From Sipunculus nudus (taxonomy: Eukaryota; Annelida; Sipuncula; Golfingiida; Sipunculidae): DNA of 64,000 nt. Positions 21,680 to 31,095 of the stretch are shown piece by piece. Both the position numbers and the translations under genes were made by a program. Numbering within the stretch: the stretch's first letter is position 1; each line of letters begins with the position of its first letter. The stretch is from assembly GCA_026874595.1 (NCBI GenBank), contig CM049307.1, forward strand, positions 57,334,870 through 57,398,869, read 5' to 3'. A model generated the notes under the pieces. It ran no database searches, was not told where the DNA came from, and worked only from the letters and a program-made list of their open reading frames with translations.

Positions 21680-22610
21680 ATCTTTCTTGGGAAATAACAA
21701 ATTAGATGATCTATGCCATCATTGCCTTCTTGTAACAACACAGCACCAGCAGCAGTATCACTAGCATCCACAGCTAACTTAAAAGGTACAGAAAAGTCTG
21801 GAGCTGCCAAAACTGGTGAACTTTACAGAAATGCTGTCAAATTCTGAAATGCATTTTCACACCGAGCATTCCATACAAACTTTTGTTTCTTCTTTAACAA
21901 ATTAGTCAAAGGTTCAGCTACAGCAGCAAAATTTGGACAAAAATTCCTGTAGTACCCAACCATACCAAGAAAACGCATTATTTGCTTTTTGTTTTCTGGT
22001 TTAGGAAATGCAGAAATAGCACTTGTCTTAGCACCAACAGGTTTTACCTGACCCTGCCCTACAATATGACCCACAAATGTTACTTGTGCATGACAAAACT
22101 CAGATTTTACTAAGTTGACGGTCAGACGTGCTTCACTGAGTCTTTCGAAGAGGTCGCGAAGAATTTGCAGATGTTTCTCCCAGGTATCGCTGTATACGAT
22201 AAGGTCATCAATATATGCGTCGCAGTCCTGAATGTCCTTGACAACCATGTAGATAAGGCGCTGGAACGTGGCTGGCGAGTTCTTCATGCCAAACGGCATA
22301 ACTTTATACTGGTACAGTCCTTGCGGCGTCACAAAAGGCGGACACCTCTTTCGCTCGATCTGTCAGCGAACTTGCCAGAATACTTTTAGCAAGTCAAACT
22401 TGGAAACATATCTGGAGCTACCGACTCTATCAATACAATGATCGATCCTCGGAATCGGGAACGTGTCAGTCTTGGTGACAGAGTTCAGTTTTCGATAATC
22501 TGTGCACATACGGTAAGTTCCATCAGGTTTTGGCACAAGAATACATGGTGAACTCCAGTTACTGTTAATAAAATCATTGTCCAGCAAATATTGAATCTCA
22601 TCCTGTAGAT
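21680..22610 (-). pseudogene. Reverse transcriptase and partial RNase H, Gmr1-like, copy B
   Basis: RT motifs on the minus strand: SPCILVPKPDGTYRMCTDYR, FPIPRIDHCIDRVGSSRYVS, VMPFGMKNSPATFQRLIYM, the YIDDLIVYSDTW catalytic box, FCHAQVTFVGHIVGQGQVKP, and MRFLGMVGYYRNFCPNF. The RNase H start (KLAVDASDTAAGAVL) is present, but the domain is cut short before the polypurine tract, as in copy A. 22332-21823 is open over about 169 codons, longer than in copy A. The enzyme copies retrotransposon RNA into DNA. A frame break lies near 22370. Confidence 0.88.
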
Positions 22611-22629
22611 ACCTTTGCTTTTTCTGGAT

Positions 22630-24054
22630 TCAGTCTATATGGATGTTGCTTGACTGCGCTGCCTCGCCAACTTCGACGTCATGGCCCAACATGTTAGTTC
22701 GCGTTGGAATGTCACTAAACAAATGTTCATAATTCCGCAGCAGGTTCTTGAGGTCTTGTTGTTGGTGTGCGGTAAGGTGTGACAGTTTGGCATCCAGGTT
22801 TTTAAGCACGTCTGAGTTTTTTAATGGTACTGTACCACACTGAATGTCTACATCACACTTACAATCAGTATCTACTTTAACTGGGTCAGGGTCAGTTTTT
22901 GCACAATTAACGGCAGTAACATTATGTACAACATCTGATGTGCTATTTCTGTCATAATATGGTTTCAACATGTTAACATGGCACAGTTGTTTCTTCAAAC
23001 GCCGATCTGGTGTCAACAGTATGTAATTCAAATCACTGACTTTCTTGTCAACAATGTAAGGACCAAAATACCTAGCTTGCAGAGGTCTGCCAGGGATCGT
23101 AAGTAAGGCAAGGACCTTTTCACTAGGTTCAAACGTTATACTTACAGTGTGTTTGTCATACTTTGTTTTCATTTTACTTTGTGCAGATTTTAGATTTGAC
23201 TTTCTCACCAGCATTGTGTAGTTTAGTTCGAAAGTCTGAGACATACTTCAGTAAACTAAGAGAATCAGGATTTTCACACAAGAGTTTTTCTTTCAGCAGT
23301 TTCAATGGTCCGCAAACGGAGTGTCCAAAAACTAGTTCAAAGGGATTGAAACACAAGGACTCTTGAAAGGATTCTCTGACAGCTAACAGCAATAGGTGGA
23401 TTCCTTCATCCCAGTCTTTCTGTGTGTCATGGCAATAAGTCCTGATCATGTTTTTAATGTCTGCTGAAAACGTTCGAGGGCGACCTGACTTTCAGGATGG
23501 TATGGCGAAGAGGTGTACTGTTTTATACCTAGCTCAAGCATAACTTGTTGGAACAAGCCAGACATAAAATTAAACCCTTGGTCAGACTGGACGGATTTTG
23601 ACAATCCAAAAGTTGTAAAAAACTTGGTCAGAGCTTTGACAACACTTTTGGCATTAATTTTGCGCAATGGTATTGCCTCAGGGAACCTGGTAGATGCGCA
23701 CATGATTGTCAGCAAGTATTCATTTCCAGATTTTGCTTTGGGCAGTGGTCCAACATAATCAACAATAATCCTACTGAATGGTTCCTCGAAAGCATGAATA
23801 GGCATCAGTGGGGCCTTAGGAGGATTCTGATTGGGCTTGCCTACCATCTGGCATGTATGGCATGATTTACAATATTGTACAACATCTTTCCTGAGGTTAG
23901 GCCAATAGAAGTGTGTAATACCTTTCTGATAAGTTTTATTTATACCTAAATGACCAGACAAAGGAGCCTCATGTGCCATGCTTAGAACTTCACTGCGAAA
24001 GCTTTTGGGCATTACTATTTGATGTTTGATGGCCAATTGACAGTAATCGAACAA
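22630..24054 (-). pseudogene. Integrase and linker to RT, Gmr1-like, copy B
   Basis: The zinc finger HHCC is visible as HEAPLSGHLG and YCKSCHTCQ. Catalytic D, D and E lie in FSRIIVDYVGPLPKAKSG, SVQSDQGFNFMSG and YHPESQVALERFQQTLK. The C-terminal part includes FEPSEKVLALLTIPGRPLQ, RYFGPYIVDKKVSDLNYILL and CHVNMLKPYYDRNS. The same frame continues without a stop through an acidic linker to LLRNYEHLFSDIPTRTNML, the segment preceding RT. Frame breaks near 23450 and 23240 split it into pieces. Integrase is therefore encoded before RT, unlike canonical Ty3/gypsy. The first codons overlap the LINE junction, so the native N-terminus is uncertain. Confidence 0.88.
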
Positions 24055-24345
24055 TATTTTCTCCGATATATCTATTTTTTAAAAAGCCTGTTTGATCTTC
24101 ATTAATTATTGAATGTAAAGCTTATTTTAGACGGTTAGCCATGTTTTTTGTGTAATAATTTTATAATCAGTATTCATTAAACTTATCGGTATCATATTTT
24201 TCAATGAAAGAGGATCTTTCCCATGTTTTGGTATAAGGGTCACTATTCCCTGGGAATAGGTGAGTATATTGCTTTCAAAAGAATCATTAACAGCTCTATG
24301 GAAAACTAATTTTAAAGGATTCCAAAATTGTTTAAAGAACTCCAC
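24045..24345 (-). pseudogene. LINE reverse transcriptase, N-terminal fragment
   Basis: GIVTLIPKHGKDPLSLKNMI followed by PISLMNTDYKIITQ is the signature of RT domains 1-2 in L1/Tx1-like LINEs. Further on, after a stop, comes NEDQTGFLKNRYIGENI (domain 2a). The catalytic FADD box would lie beyond the breakpoint and is absent. Confidence 0.82.
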
Positions 24346-24694
24346 TGGTTACCTGTCTATGCCTGGGGATATACCGTTTTTAAATGATTTTAAACTGTTA
24401 TGTAGTTCATTCACTGTAATTGGGGCATCTATTTGTATTTTTATTCATCGGGTATTTTTAAATGGTTACCTTTCGGATAATCATTATTGGTTACATTTTG
24501 TTCACATTTTAATTTTGAAACATAAAGACTTATATAAAAATTCACTTGTTCTTGTGATATAAGTGTTGGGTTTTTAGTGATTTTTCCACTCACATATAAT
24601 CTGTTTATTGTTTTCCTTGCATAATTTCTTTTTTTCTAAATTTAAAAAATATTTAGTAGGTTTTTCTCCTTTTTCTAACCATCTTACTTTACAT

Positions 24695-25742
24695 CTAAAT
24701 AAAGCTCCTTCTTTTTTTTCCTGCATGTATTTTTTCTATTTCTTTTTTTTTTTGTTTTGCATTTTCATGTTCACAGAGATGGCTTGAACAAGTTACCTTA
24801 ATCTTTTTTTCTAGCTCTTTCATGTTAGTCCTTGATGAAGTTTGCTTATTCTTATTATATGTAATGGTTTTATCACGAATTTCCACTTTTAATATATCCC
24901 ATAGTAACATAGGTTTAGTATTTTCATTATTATCTATAACAGATACATTTGTTTTTGTAATAAGTGATTGGTAATTAGAGTCCTCTAACAATTTACAGTT
25001 AAACTTCCAATATCCTGGATCTTTTACATGCATGCTGTTTTCAATTTCCAAATCAATGCTACAATGGTCTGTTCTAATGGCTAAATTTATCTCTGTAGAA
25101 CAAGTTAACGCTAAAATTGATGTCGATGTTAAGAAAAAGTCAATACGGCTAGCTATTATATGAGGTTGTGATCGAGACCAAGGATAGATTTTTTCATGTG
25201 GGTGCTTCATTCTCCAAACGTCACACAACCCCATTTCTGACGCAAATATTTGTATTACCCTTCTCGCCATAGCATTTGTTTGTAAATAACCTTCTAATTT
25301 ATCTAGATTGCCTTCAAGAAAACATTCCAATTACCTCCTAATACTATATGTTCATTGTTAAATGAGTCTAATACTGCAAAAAAATCTTTTAAAATCAAAA
25401 TAAGTTTGGCTTATCATCATTAGGTCCATATATATTTGCAAGAGTAATTATTATATCCTCCATTTAAATATCAGTTATAATATATCTGCCTTCACAGTCT
25501 GTTTTCATTTGTAAAAGTTAATACCAACAGGAATTTTTTATCATAAAACATGCCCCTCTGGCATTTGTTGTCCCATGATTATAAATCACTGTGTGACCCC
25601 ACTCAGCGTTCGACGTCTGTTCACATTCTGGTTTACTATGAGTTTCCTGTAATAAAATTATCTTATGCTTTTTCTGATGAAACCAATGAAACAGTTGAAA
25701 TCTCTTATTTTTATTTCCTAAACCTCTAACATTTAGAGACAT
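24695..25742 (-). pseudogene. LINE APE-type endonuclease and linker
   Basis: The N-terminal part (25742-25518) reads MSLNVRGLGNKNKRFQLFHW, IILLQETHS (with the catalytic glutamate motif QET) and WGHTVIYNHGTTNARGACF. After a disrupted stretch, 25330-24960 gives MKHPHEKIYPWSRSQPH, SRIDFFLTS and IRTDHCSIDLEIE (DH motif), then PGYWKFNCKLL and a lysine-rich linker. This is the endonuclease that nicks target DNA in L1/Tx1-type retrotransposition. The first Met fits the usual start of the domain. The break near 25330-25510 shows it is dead. Confidence 0.85.
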
Positions 25743-26400
25743 TATTCCTATACTGTTTTAATTCATGTTATTTTAACTTATTGTTAGTTTTGCTAATGAT
25801 TTTATAACCAATATTCACACATTCGTTGTCCACCTTAACCTCCTGCCGAGATTTACATTTGAGTATTCCCCATAAATAATTAACAATTCTTAGTAACATA
25901 ACAATCAACCTTATACACTTCTTCAAAATCTCCTTTTCTAGATAATATTCCCTAACCAAGTACTTTCTCATTCTACACAAAAAACATAAGTTAAGGCACA
26001 CATAAAACAGTAATAAATAGAACAGTAATACCAGTGGTGAATGGACGCATATTAATAACATAGCTGTAGATCTCTGTAATAGAACATATCAGCTGGTTAC
26101 CAGGAGCGTCCCTCTATATGTATCCAGCTCATGATAAAACACTCAGAACTTTGGTAATTATCTTAAAGCTATGTTAACTATATTAATGCCAAGCCGGAAA
26201 CAGCCTGTATCGCTCCATTTTTTAAAGTTATTTACAAGTTTATTTATAGATTCCTTAACACCATAACCACATGCAGTATGCATTTTTAATGCAGTATAAT
26301 TACGCTATCTGAAGGTCTTTTTTGGTCATTATTATCCTTTCTGTCGGTTGTAGCGCCCTCTTTCGAGTAACTTGACAACCTTGTGTACTAGCGCACTCTG
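25743..26400 (-). other. LINE spacer and degraded ORF1 3' part
   Basis: Between ORF2 and readable ORF1. AT-rich, with no recognised C-terminal ORF1 domain. 25978-26229 is the last part shared with copy A. Confidence 0.45.
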
Positions 26401-26481
26401 GTGGACAGGTATTGAAACATGCATCCAAAGATACGTGGCGAGAAAAACAGAGTTCATGAACTTATCTCCACACTCTTTCCC

Positions 26482-27184
26482 TCAATAATCAATTGTTCGA
26501 GTGCCTCTGAACTTTTGATCGGGCCTGTGCGCGTGTTCAATACAGTCTAATATTTCAGCTTTTGTTTTTCTTTCTGCCAAATTATTTTCTTCAATAATTT
26601 GAGCCAAAATATTTTTGCAATTTTCTCCTTTTTCTTCTTTCATTCCAGTCAGTCTCACATTAAATCCTCGGGAATAACGTTCCAATTCATTCAGTTTTTT
26701 CATACAGCTTTGTTCTAATTGTTGAATTATTTTTTTTCTCTCATCTAAGTCTTTTTTCAAACTGTTCATCTCAACTTTCATTTAATCAGATTATTTTTCC
26801 AATGCTTCGTTTTTCTTTAACAAATCCTCTATCTGACCCTGTGAGAATTCTGTACTTCTCTTTAACTGACCTAGCTCATCTTTACATTCTCCGACACCTT
26901 TTCTAATGTTTGAACTTCACCAAGTAGTCCCTTTACTTGTGTTTCTAGTAAAGTTTTAAAATCTGTGAATGCTTTCAAAATATTATTTTCAAGAGCTTTT
27001 AATTTTGTGTCAACCATAGTTTCATTCACACTCTGGCTCACCTCTCTCACGTCTTTGTCCGTTTGTTTACATGCCCCATGCTGGGGATCCGTCTGCAAAC
27101 TGTTTCCTCCGTGGTTTGTTTTTCAATAAAGCTATCTAGGCTCCCTTGTGTATCACATCTTTTGGTTCGTGGTTGTTTAGGCAT
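26482..27184 (-). pseudogene. LINE ORF1 protein (L1 ORF1p-like), frameshifted
   Basis: Start MPKQPRTKRCDTQGSLDSF at 27184, then a frameshift near 27090. A coiled-coil-like stretch follows (LKALENNILKAFTDFKTLLE, VQTLEKVSENV), then NSLKKDLDERKKIIQQLEQS, and the RRM-type region LERYSRGFNVRLTGMKEEKG ... IEHAHRPDQ. This is the RNA-binding ORF1 protein of L1-like LINEs, which coats element RNA. The usual C-terminal domain after the RRM is lost (stop near 26482). It lies upstream of the endonuclease on the same strand, as expected. Confidence 0.82.
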
Positions 27185-27393
27185 TGTCTTTAACTTTTTG
27201 TTGTACCTATTCCGTATTGAAACCTTTTTACACTGGGTAATTCCACTTTTATACGGAGCGGTGCTTATATCCGTCTAGCTATGAGCAGCCATGACACCGG
27301 AAGTCATATATGAGATATACAGGACATACATTAGACATTTCAATCCCGTTGGTCTGAACTCGCAAAGTGTTAGGGGCTTATTATCTTACACAA

Positions 27394-27432
<39 letters not shown>

Positions 27433-27829
27433 TACATATATACATATGTGTACTATTAAGTCATTATCATTCATGTTATAAATATAATTACAAATTAAAC
27501 AAGATACAGATTAGCTCACACAGGAAATCTAAAAAATATCTTAATAAAGTACAAAGGAAAAAAACTTGCCAAATATTTGCAACACTGAAGACATAACAAA
27601 TCTTTTCTTTTCTTTAGACCACCTTTATATATAACTTGTCAAATGTCGATAGGAGATTATAGATTGTAAGTTCGCATAAAGAGGGATAGCTGGGTTGTGA
27701 ACAATAACAGCCCTGTACCATATCGCAACACTGATTTTCTCCTTGCAATTATCGCATGATCTAAGGAGAAAATATCAATGAATAATTCATGTCCTGTGTA
27801 GCTGATAAAATATATGTTACCACATTTTT
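27185..27829. other. No gene; interrupted TA/CATA microsatellite
   Basis: Probable LINE 5' flank, then AT-rich DNA. A (TA)n stretch with CATATA interruptions lies at 27400-27445. Confidence 0.45.
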
Positions 27830-28092
27830 CAATCCCGTTGGTTCTATGTAACATAGTGATATGACCTGTTGCCGTTATGCTTCTCATCAGATAAAGGCGC
27901 ATTAAAGAGTCATTTTGACGTGTGTACGATATACACACATGATGTATACTCTGTGTATACAGGCTGGTTTCTCAGGTGTTCACGGACTCGATGCAGTACC
28001 AAAACCCTCCACGAGGTGGCCTCACATCCAGGACTTGTGTTCATTGACACCTTATTATTAACTGTCGACGGCTGTTAATATATACTATTTAT

Positions 28093-28241
28093 TGTTCAGG
28101 CCAGATTGGCCGGTGTAGGTCGGAAGCATTCGTGCTTAATTAATCTAACTACATGTCATTTTGAGTATATTGTTCAGGCCAGATTGGCCGGTGTGGGTCG
28201 GGAGCATTCGTGCTTAATTAATCTAACTGTCATTTTGAGTG
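28093..28241 (+). repeat. Tandem duplication of about 75 bp
   Basis: Two adjacent copies of ATTGTTCAGGCCAGATTGGC ... TTCGTGCTTAATTAATCTAAC. P2 carries the same segment singly per unit (58379, 60084). Confidence 0.9.
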
Positions 28242-29072
28242 ATTATCATAACCGTTAATAGATTGGTCCGTGGCAGGAATTAAAAAAAAAGAATGTATCC
28301 TTCACATGGCGTATTCGGTTAGTTTAAGTAATAAAATGTAGCTCGCTTCATCTTAAGGCAGAGATAGACACCCTTTTTAATAAACCCAGGAAAACTGAAA
28401 TATCATTTTACCTCCATCCCCCTATACTGACGCCCTTGAAGAAAGGATATCAACAATCTCGGTCATTTCGAAATCAGTCCCTGATTTAGAAGCTTCGAGA
28501 ATTACGATTCAAAGTTGACGGAACCTGGATATTTTTCTTACGTGTGATATAAGGGCCGAAGCGGAAAATTCAACAAAATCAGCTAATATTAAAACGACTG
28601 AATATAAGATTACCCCAGAAATCTGCATTTTAATTAATGGAACTCCCGCCATGTGGGGTTCCCTTATCTGGGAAGTTCCCAGTAGTACCATGTTTCACTT
28701 ATTCGGCTCATATTCCCAGGTTCATTCGTGCTTAAGCGGCTGCACATTGATGAGACTGCTGAATCCGGATCATGTTATGGATCCACACAAAAATCGACTC
28801 TATTCTTTGAAGGCCCATTCTCAAAATGCCCTGAAAATTGTATAAGATTCAGCTCAAGATCGCGTAAAGTTATGCCGTGAACATACAAACACACATAAAA
28901 CACACACACGAACGGGGATTTACTTATACCCTCATAACGGAAGCAATAGATAAAGATGATAGAAAACGTGCAAAGAAATATAATATTTTAATCATGAAAC
29001 ACCACTGAATGGTATTACGCGCTCTGTTTTCCTCGTTAAATGCACGACACCCTTTCATCCTTACATCTGTTA

Positions 29073-29387
29073 GGCAAAATAAAAAGCATGGTTCCCAGCC
29101 ACTTTTATTTTTAGGAAATCAGTGCGGGCGGGCGATATTTTATATATTACCCTTTTTTGTATGTTTCGATAAAAATGTCTTATGATCAGGGAAAAGCGTA
29201 AAAATAACAGATTTTTTTCCCTAAACAGGTAAAAGCACTACATCACGAAGAAAATCTTATCAAAATTGTATTATTTTATCTTCTTGAAAGATGAAAATAA
29301 AAATGAAAATCATTGATTGGGGGGGGGGGGGGGGATTAAAATTGACGCGGGCGGTGCCTGAGAACAATACCTTTTATTTTGTTTGCC
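29073..29387. mobile_element. Harbinger-like MITE, copy 2, with TTA target duplication
   Basis: Ends GGCAAAATAAAAAGCATGG and CCTTTTATTTTGTTTGCC are inverted repeats over about 30 bp, followed inward by the CTCAGGCAC motif. It is flanked by TTA on both sides (29070-29072 and 29388-29390). The paralogous positions 59731-59745 and 61751-61765 read across without the element and with a single TTA: natural empty sites. A 3-bp TWA duplication and GG-starting ends fit PIF/Harbinger. No transposase is present. A G-run (29317-29334) lies inside. Confidence 0.8.
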
Positions 29388-29682
29388 TTAATTCAAAGAT
29401 TTATATAACAAATTGCTATGAGCGATGATGCGCCTGGTCATGCTCAGTTAATTGGGCCTCAAGTACCAGAAGATAATTGCTTAAACGTCAAATGAAAAAA
29501 GTTATAAAATATTCGGAATTATTTAAAAATTTCTATGATGTACATTTCGATATGTCGATCAAAAATCATGATACCCACATGCTCGTGACGTCACACTGAG
29601 ATCTGCGCTCATGCACACATACACATTAACAGGACCAAATTAACGTCGCATTCGCTTTAAGGGTATACACACAAACACATAG

Positions 29683-29696
<14 letters not shown>

Positions 29697-29734
<38 letters not shown>
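29697..29734. repeat. (TA)n array
   Basis: Preceded by CACACA-rich sequence. Confidence 0.95.
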
Positions 29735-29737
<3 letters not shown>

Positions 29738-30040
29738 CGTAGAGAAACAAGAAAGAAGGGAAGAAAGGAAAATACAGGTGATGATTTATCTGACTTAATT
29801 GACAGGCCAATTACAAAATGTATAGGAACTTGGTATCCAACAACTCGTATAAACCTGCATCACAGATTTCAAAATATTTAATCATCAGTATTAGACAGGG
29901 GCTTTACTCACCACAGATTTTATCTTATTTTATCGCTTTTGTTTATATTGTTTTGTTACAATATTTTCACGTGTCTATGATTGATAAAACAGGTTTATTA
30001 TCATTTTACTTCAGTTTTCCCAATAACCCAGCACAGGGAA

Positions 30041-30043
<3 letters not shown>

Positions 30044-30116
<73 letters not shown>
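30044..30116. repeat. (TA)n array abutting the solo LTR
   Basis: TA dinucleotides end at the LTR terminus. P2 has neither the array nor the LTR at this place (62590). Confidence 0.97.
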
Positions 30117-30120
<4 letters not shown>

Positions 30121-30953
30121 ACGGAACCTAATATCAACAGATCACGTTGTCATGACGAACACAAGCATTGCAACTAGGCAGCGTGAAATGTCTAGGGAAA
30201 TGAATAAAGAAGTCAGTGTTTTTTTGTAAACAAATAATTATAATTTATTCTTAAAACAATCCTAACATTTCAATACACTAAATCAATACAATTACACAGT
30301 ATAACAACAGTACAACAGTAAATCAATACAAGTACATAAATAAAGTGTACAGTACCTGGATGCCACCACTGTCACAGCGACCAAAGGGTCTTTAAAGCAT
30401 ATAATTAAGATGAACAATTCACATAAATCTTCTCAGAGAATAACAGTCCAGTTTATTCACAAAATCAATCCGCCGTAATCCAAAGTAAAGTTCTTGTTAT
30501 AATCCCGAAAGCAAACTGAAGACTATATAAGATCCGTCACAAATTTAAAAGAAAAGCTATAACTGCCGCAATTATGGGAAAAAGGTCCATTCTTCTGTGT
30601 CCGCTGGAATATTCATTCACCTCTCCCCCGGCTCTAAAAACGCAGCCTTTTATTTATAAATTCTCGCCCCAAGCTGAGAACTTTCCACTTCCCGAACAAT
30701 CCAAAGAATCTAACATAATACACAGGACACATGTGTTACAGGAAACATCTAGAACAAGAACGCTGTGTTTGTACATGTCAGGGTTCACACGTGGGCCGAC
30801 CCGGCTCGGCCAGGCGAGAAAGCCCCAGACTAGCACGACCGCTGTGTAAACGTCAGACCCCACGCGTGGGCCGGGCTATGCCGTCATAGCAACAGACAAC
30901 TCTAGCGCTGAACAAACACACTGCTGCATACAATAAAAGAGACACCTATAACA
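30117..30953 (-). mobile_element. Solo LTR of the Gmr1-like family
   Basis: About 837 bp from TGTTACGGAACC to CCTATAACA in plus orientation, clearly related to the LTRs at 8790 and 20818 but diverged. No internal region is attached. It is flanked by ATAT on each side (30113-30116 and 30954-30957), a possible 4-bp target duplication, although the left flank is itself a TA array. A solo LTR is the usual product of LTR-LTR recombination. Confidence 0.83.
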
Positions 30954-31095
30954 ATATTTTTATTTTATTTGGCAGTATAACAGACCCGCACATTTAGTAT
31001 CATTCACCGCCGGCATTTATTGCAAGCGGGGTGAGAGATCTAGAACTCCTGCTTATCCAGCACAGTGACGGGCATTTTTACACAACTTTAAGTTA

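Larger units (their letters stand above)
20818..24045 (-). mobile_element. Truncated Ty3/gypsy LTR retrotransposon, Gmr1-like order, copy B
   Basis: Minus-strand order: integrase with zinc finger, catalytic core and C-terminal part; linker; RT; RNase H stub; polypurine tract; LTR. One uninterrupted frame (23244-22630) joins the integrase C-terminus to the segment just before RT, which proves the domain order in this element. Gag, protease and the 5' LTR are absent: at about 24030-24055 the sequence changes to LINE RT. Stops and frameshifts make it inactive. Confidence 0.88.
17557..26229. repeat. Segmental duplication, copy B
   Basis: Direct counterpart of 5213-12838 and the more complete copy. 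It retains the integrase zinc finger, the LINE RT start and the LINE endonuclease N-terminus. At 18399-18518 the continuation of the first helicase exon has been replaced by other sequence including an LTR fragment. Confidence 0.88.
24030..27184 (-). mobile_element. L1/Tx1-like LINE, 3'-truncated at the LTR element, copy B
   Basis: Minus-strand order is ORF1, spacer, then ORF2 endonuclease and the start of RT. The RT breaks off after QTGFLKNRYIGENI, where the Gmr1-like integrase begins in the same orientation but another frame. The LINE 3' part (rest of RT, 3'UTR, tail) is not found on the far side of the LTR. Everything is frameshifted and inactive. Confidence 0.8.
27830..30043. repeat. Dispersed duplication block P1 (paralogue of 57.9-62.6 kb)
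   Basis: Collinear with 57890-62600: for example GTTATGCTTCTCATC, the TTGTTCAGGCCAGATTGGCCGG segment, AAACGTGCAAAGAAATA with ATGAAACAC, GATGCGCCTGGT, and TTATCATTTTACTTCAGTTTTC. The divergence is obvious, so the duplication is old. P1 has a MITE and a solo LTR that P2 lacks. P2 has hAT-like MITEs that P1 lacks. Confidence 0.82.

Noticed and set aside
24030-24070. In-frame LINE-integrase fusion protein
   Set aside because: The LINE frame and the integrase frame differ by one base at the junction, so no continuous chimeric protein is encoded.
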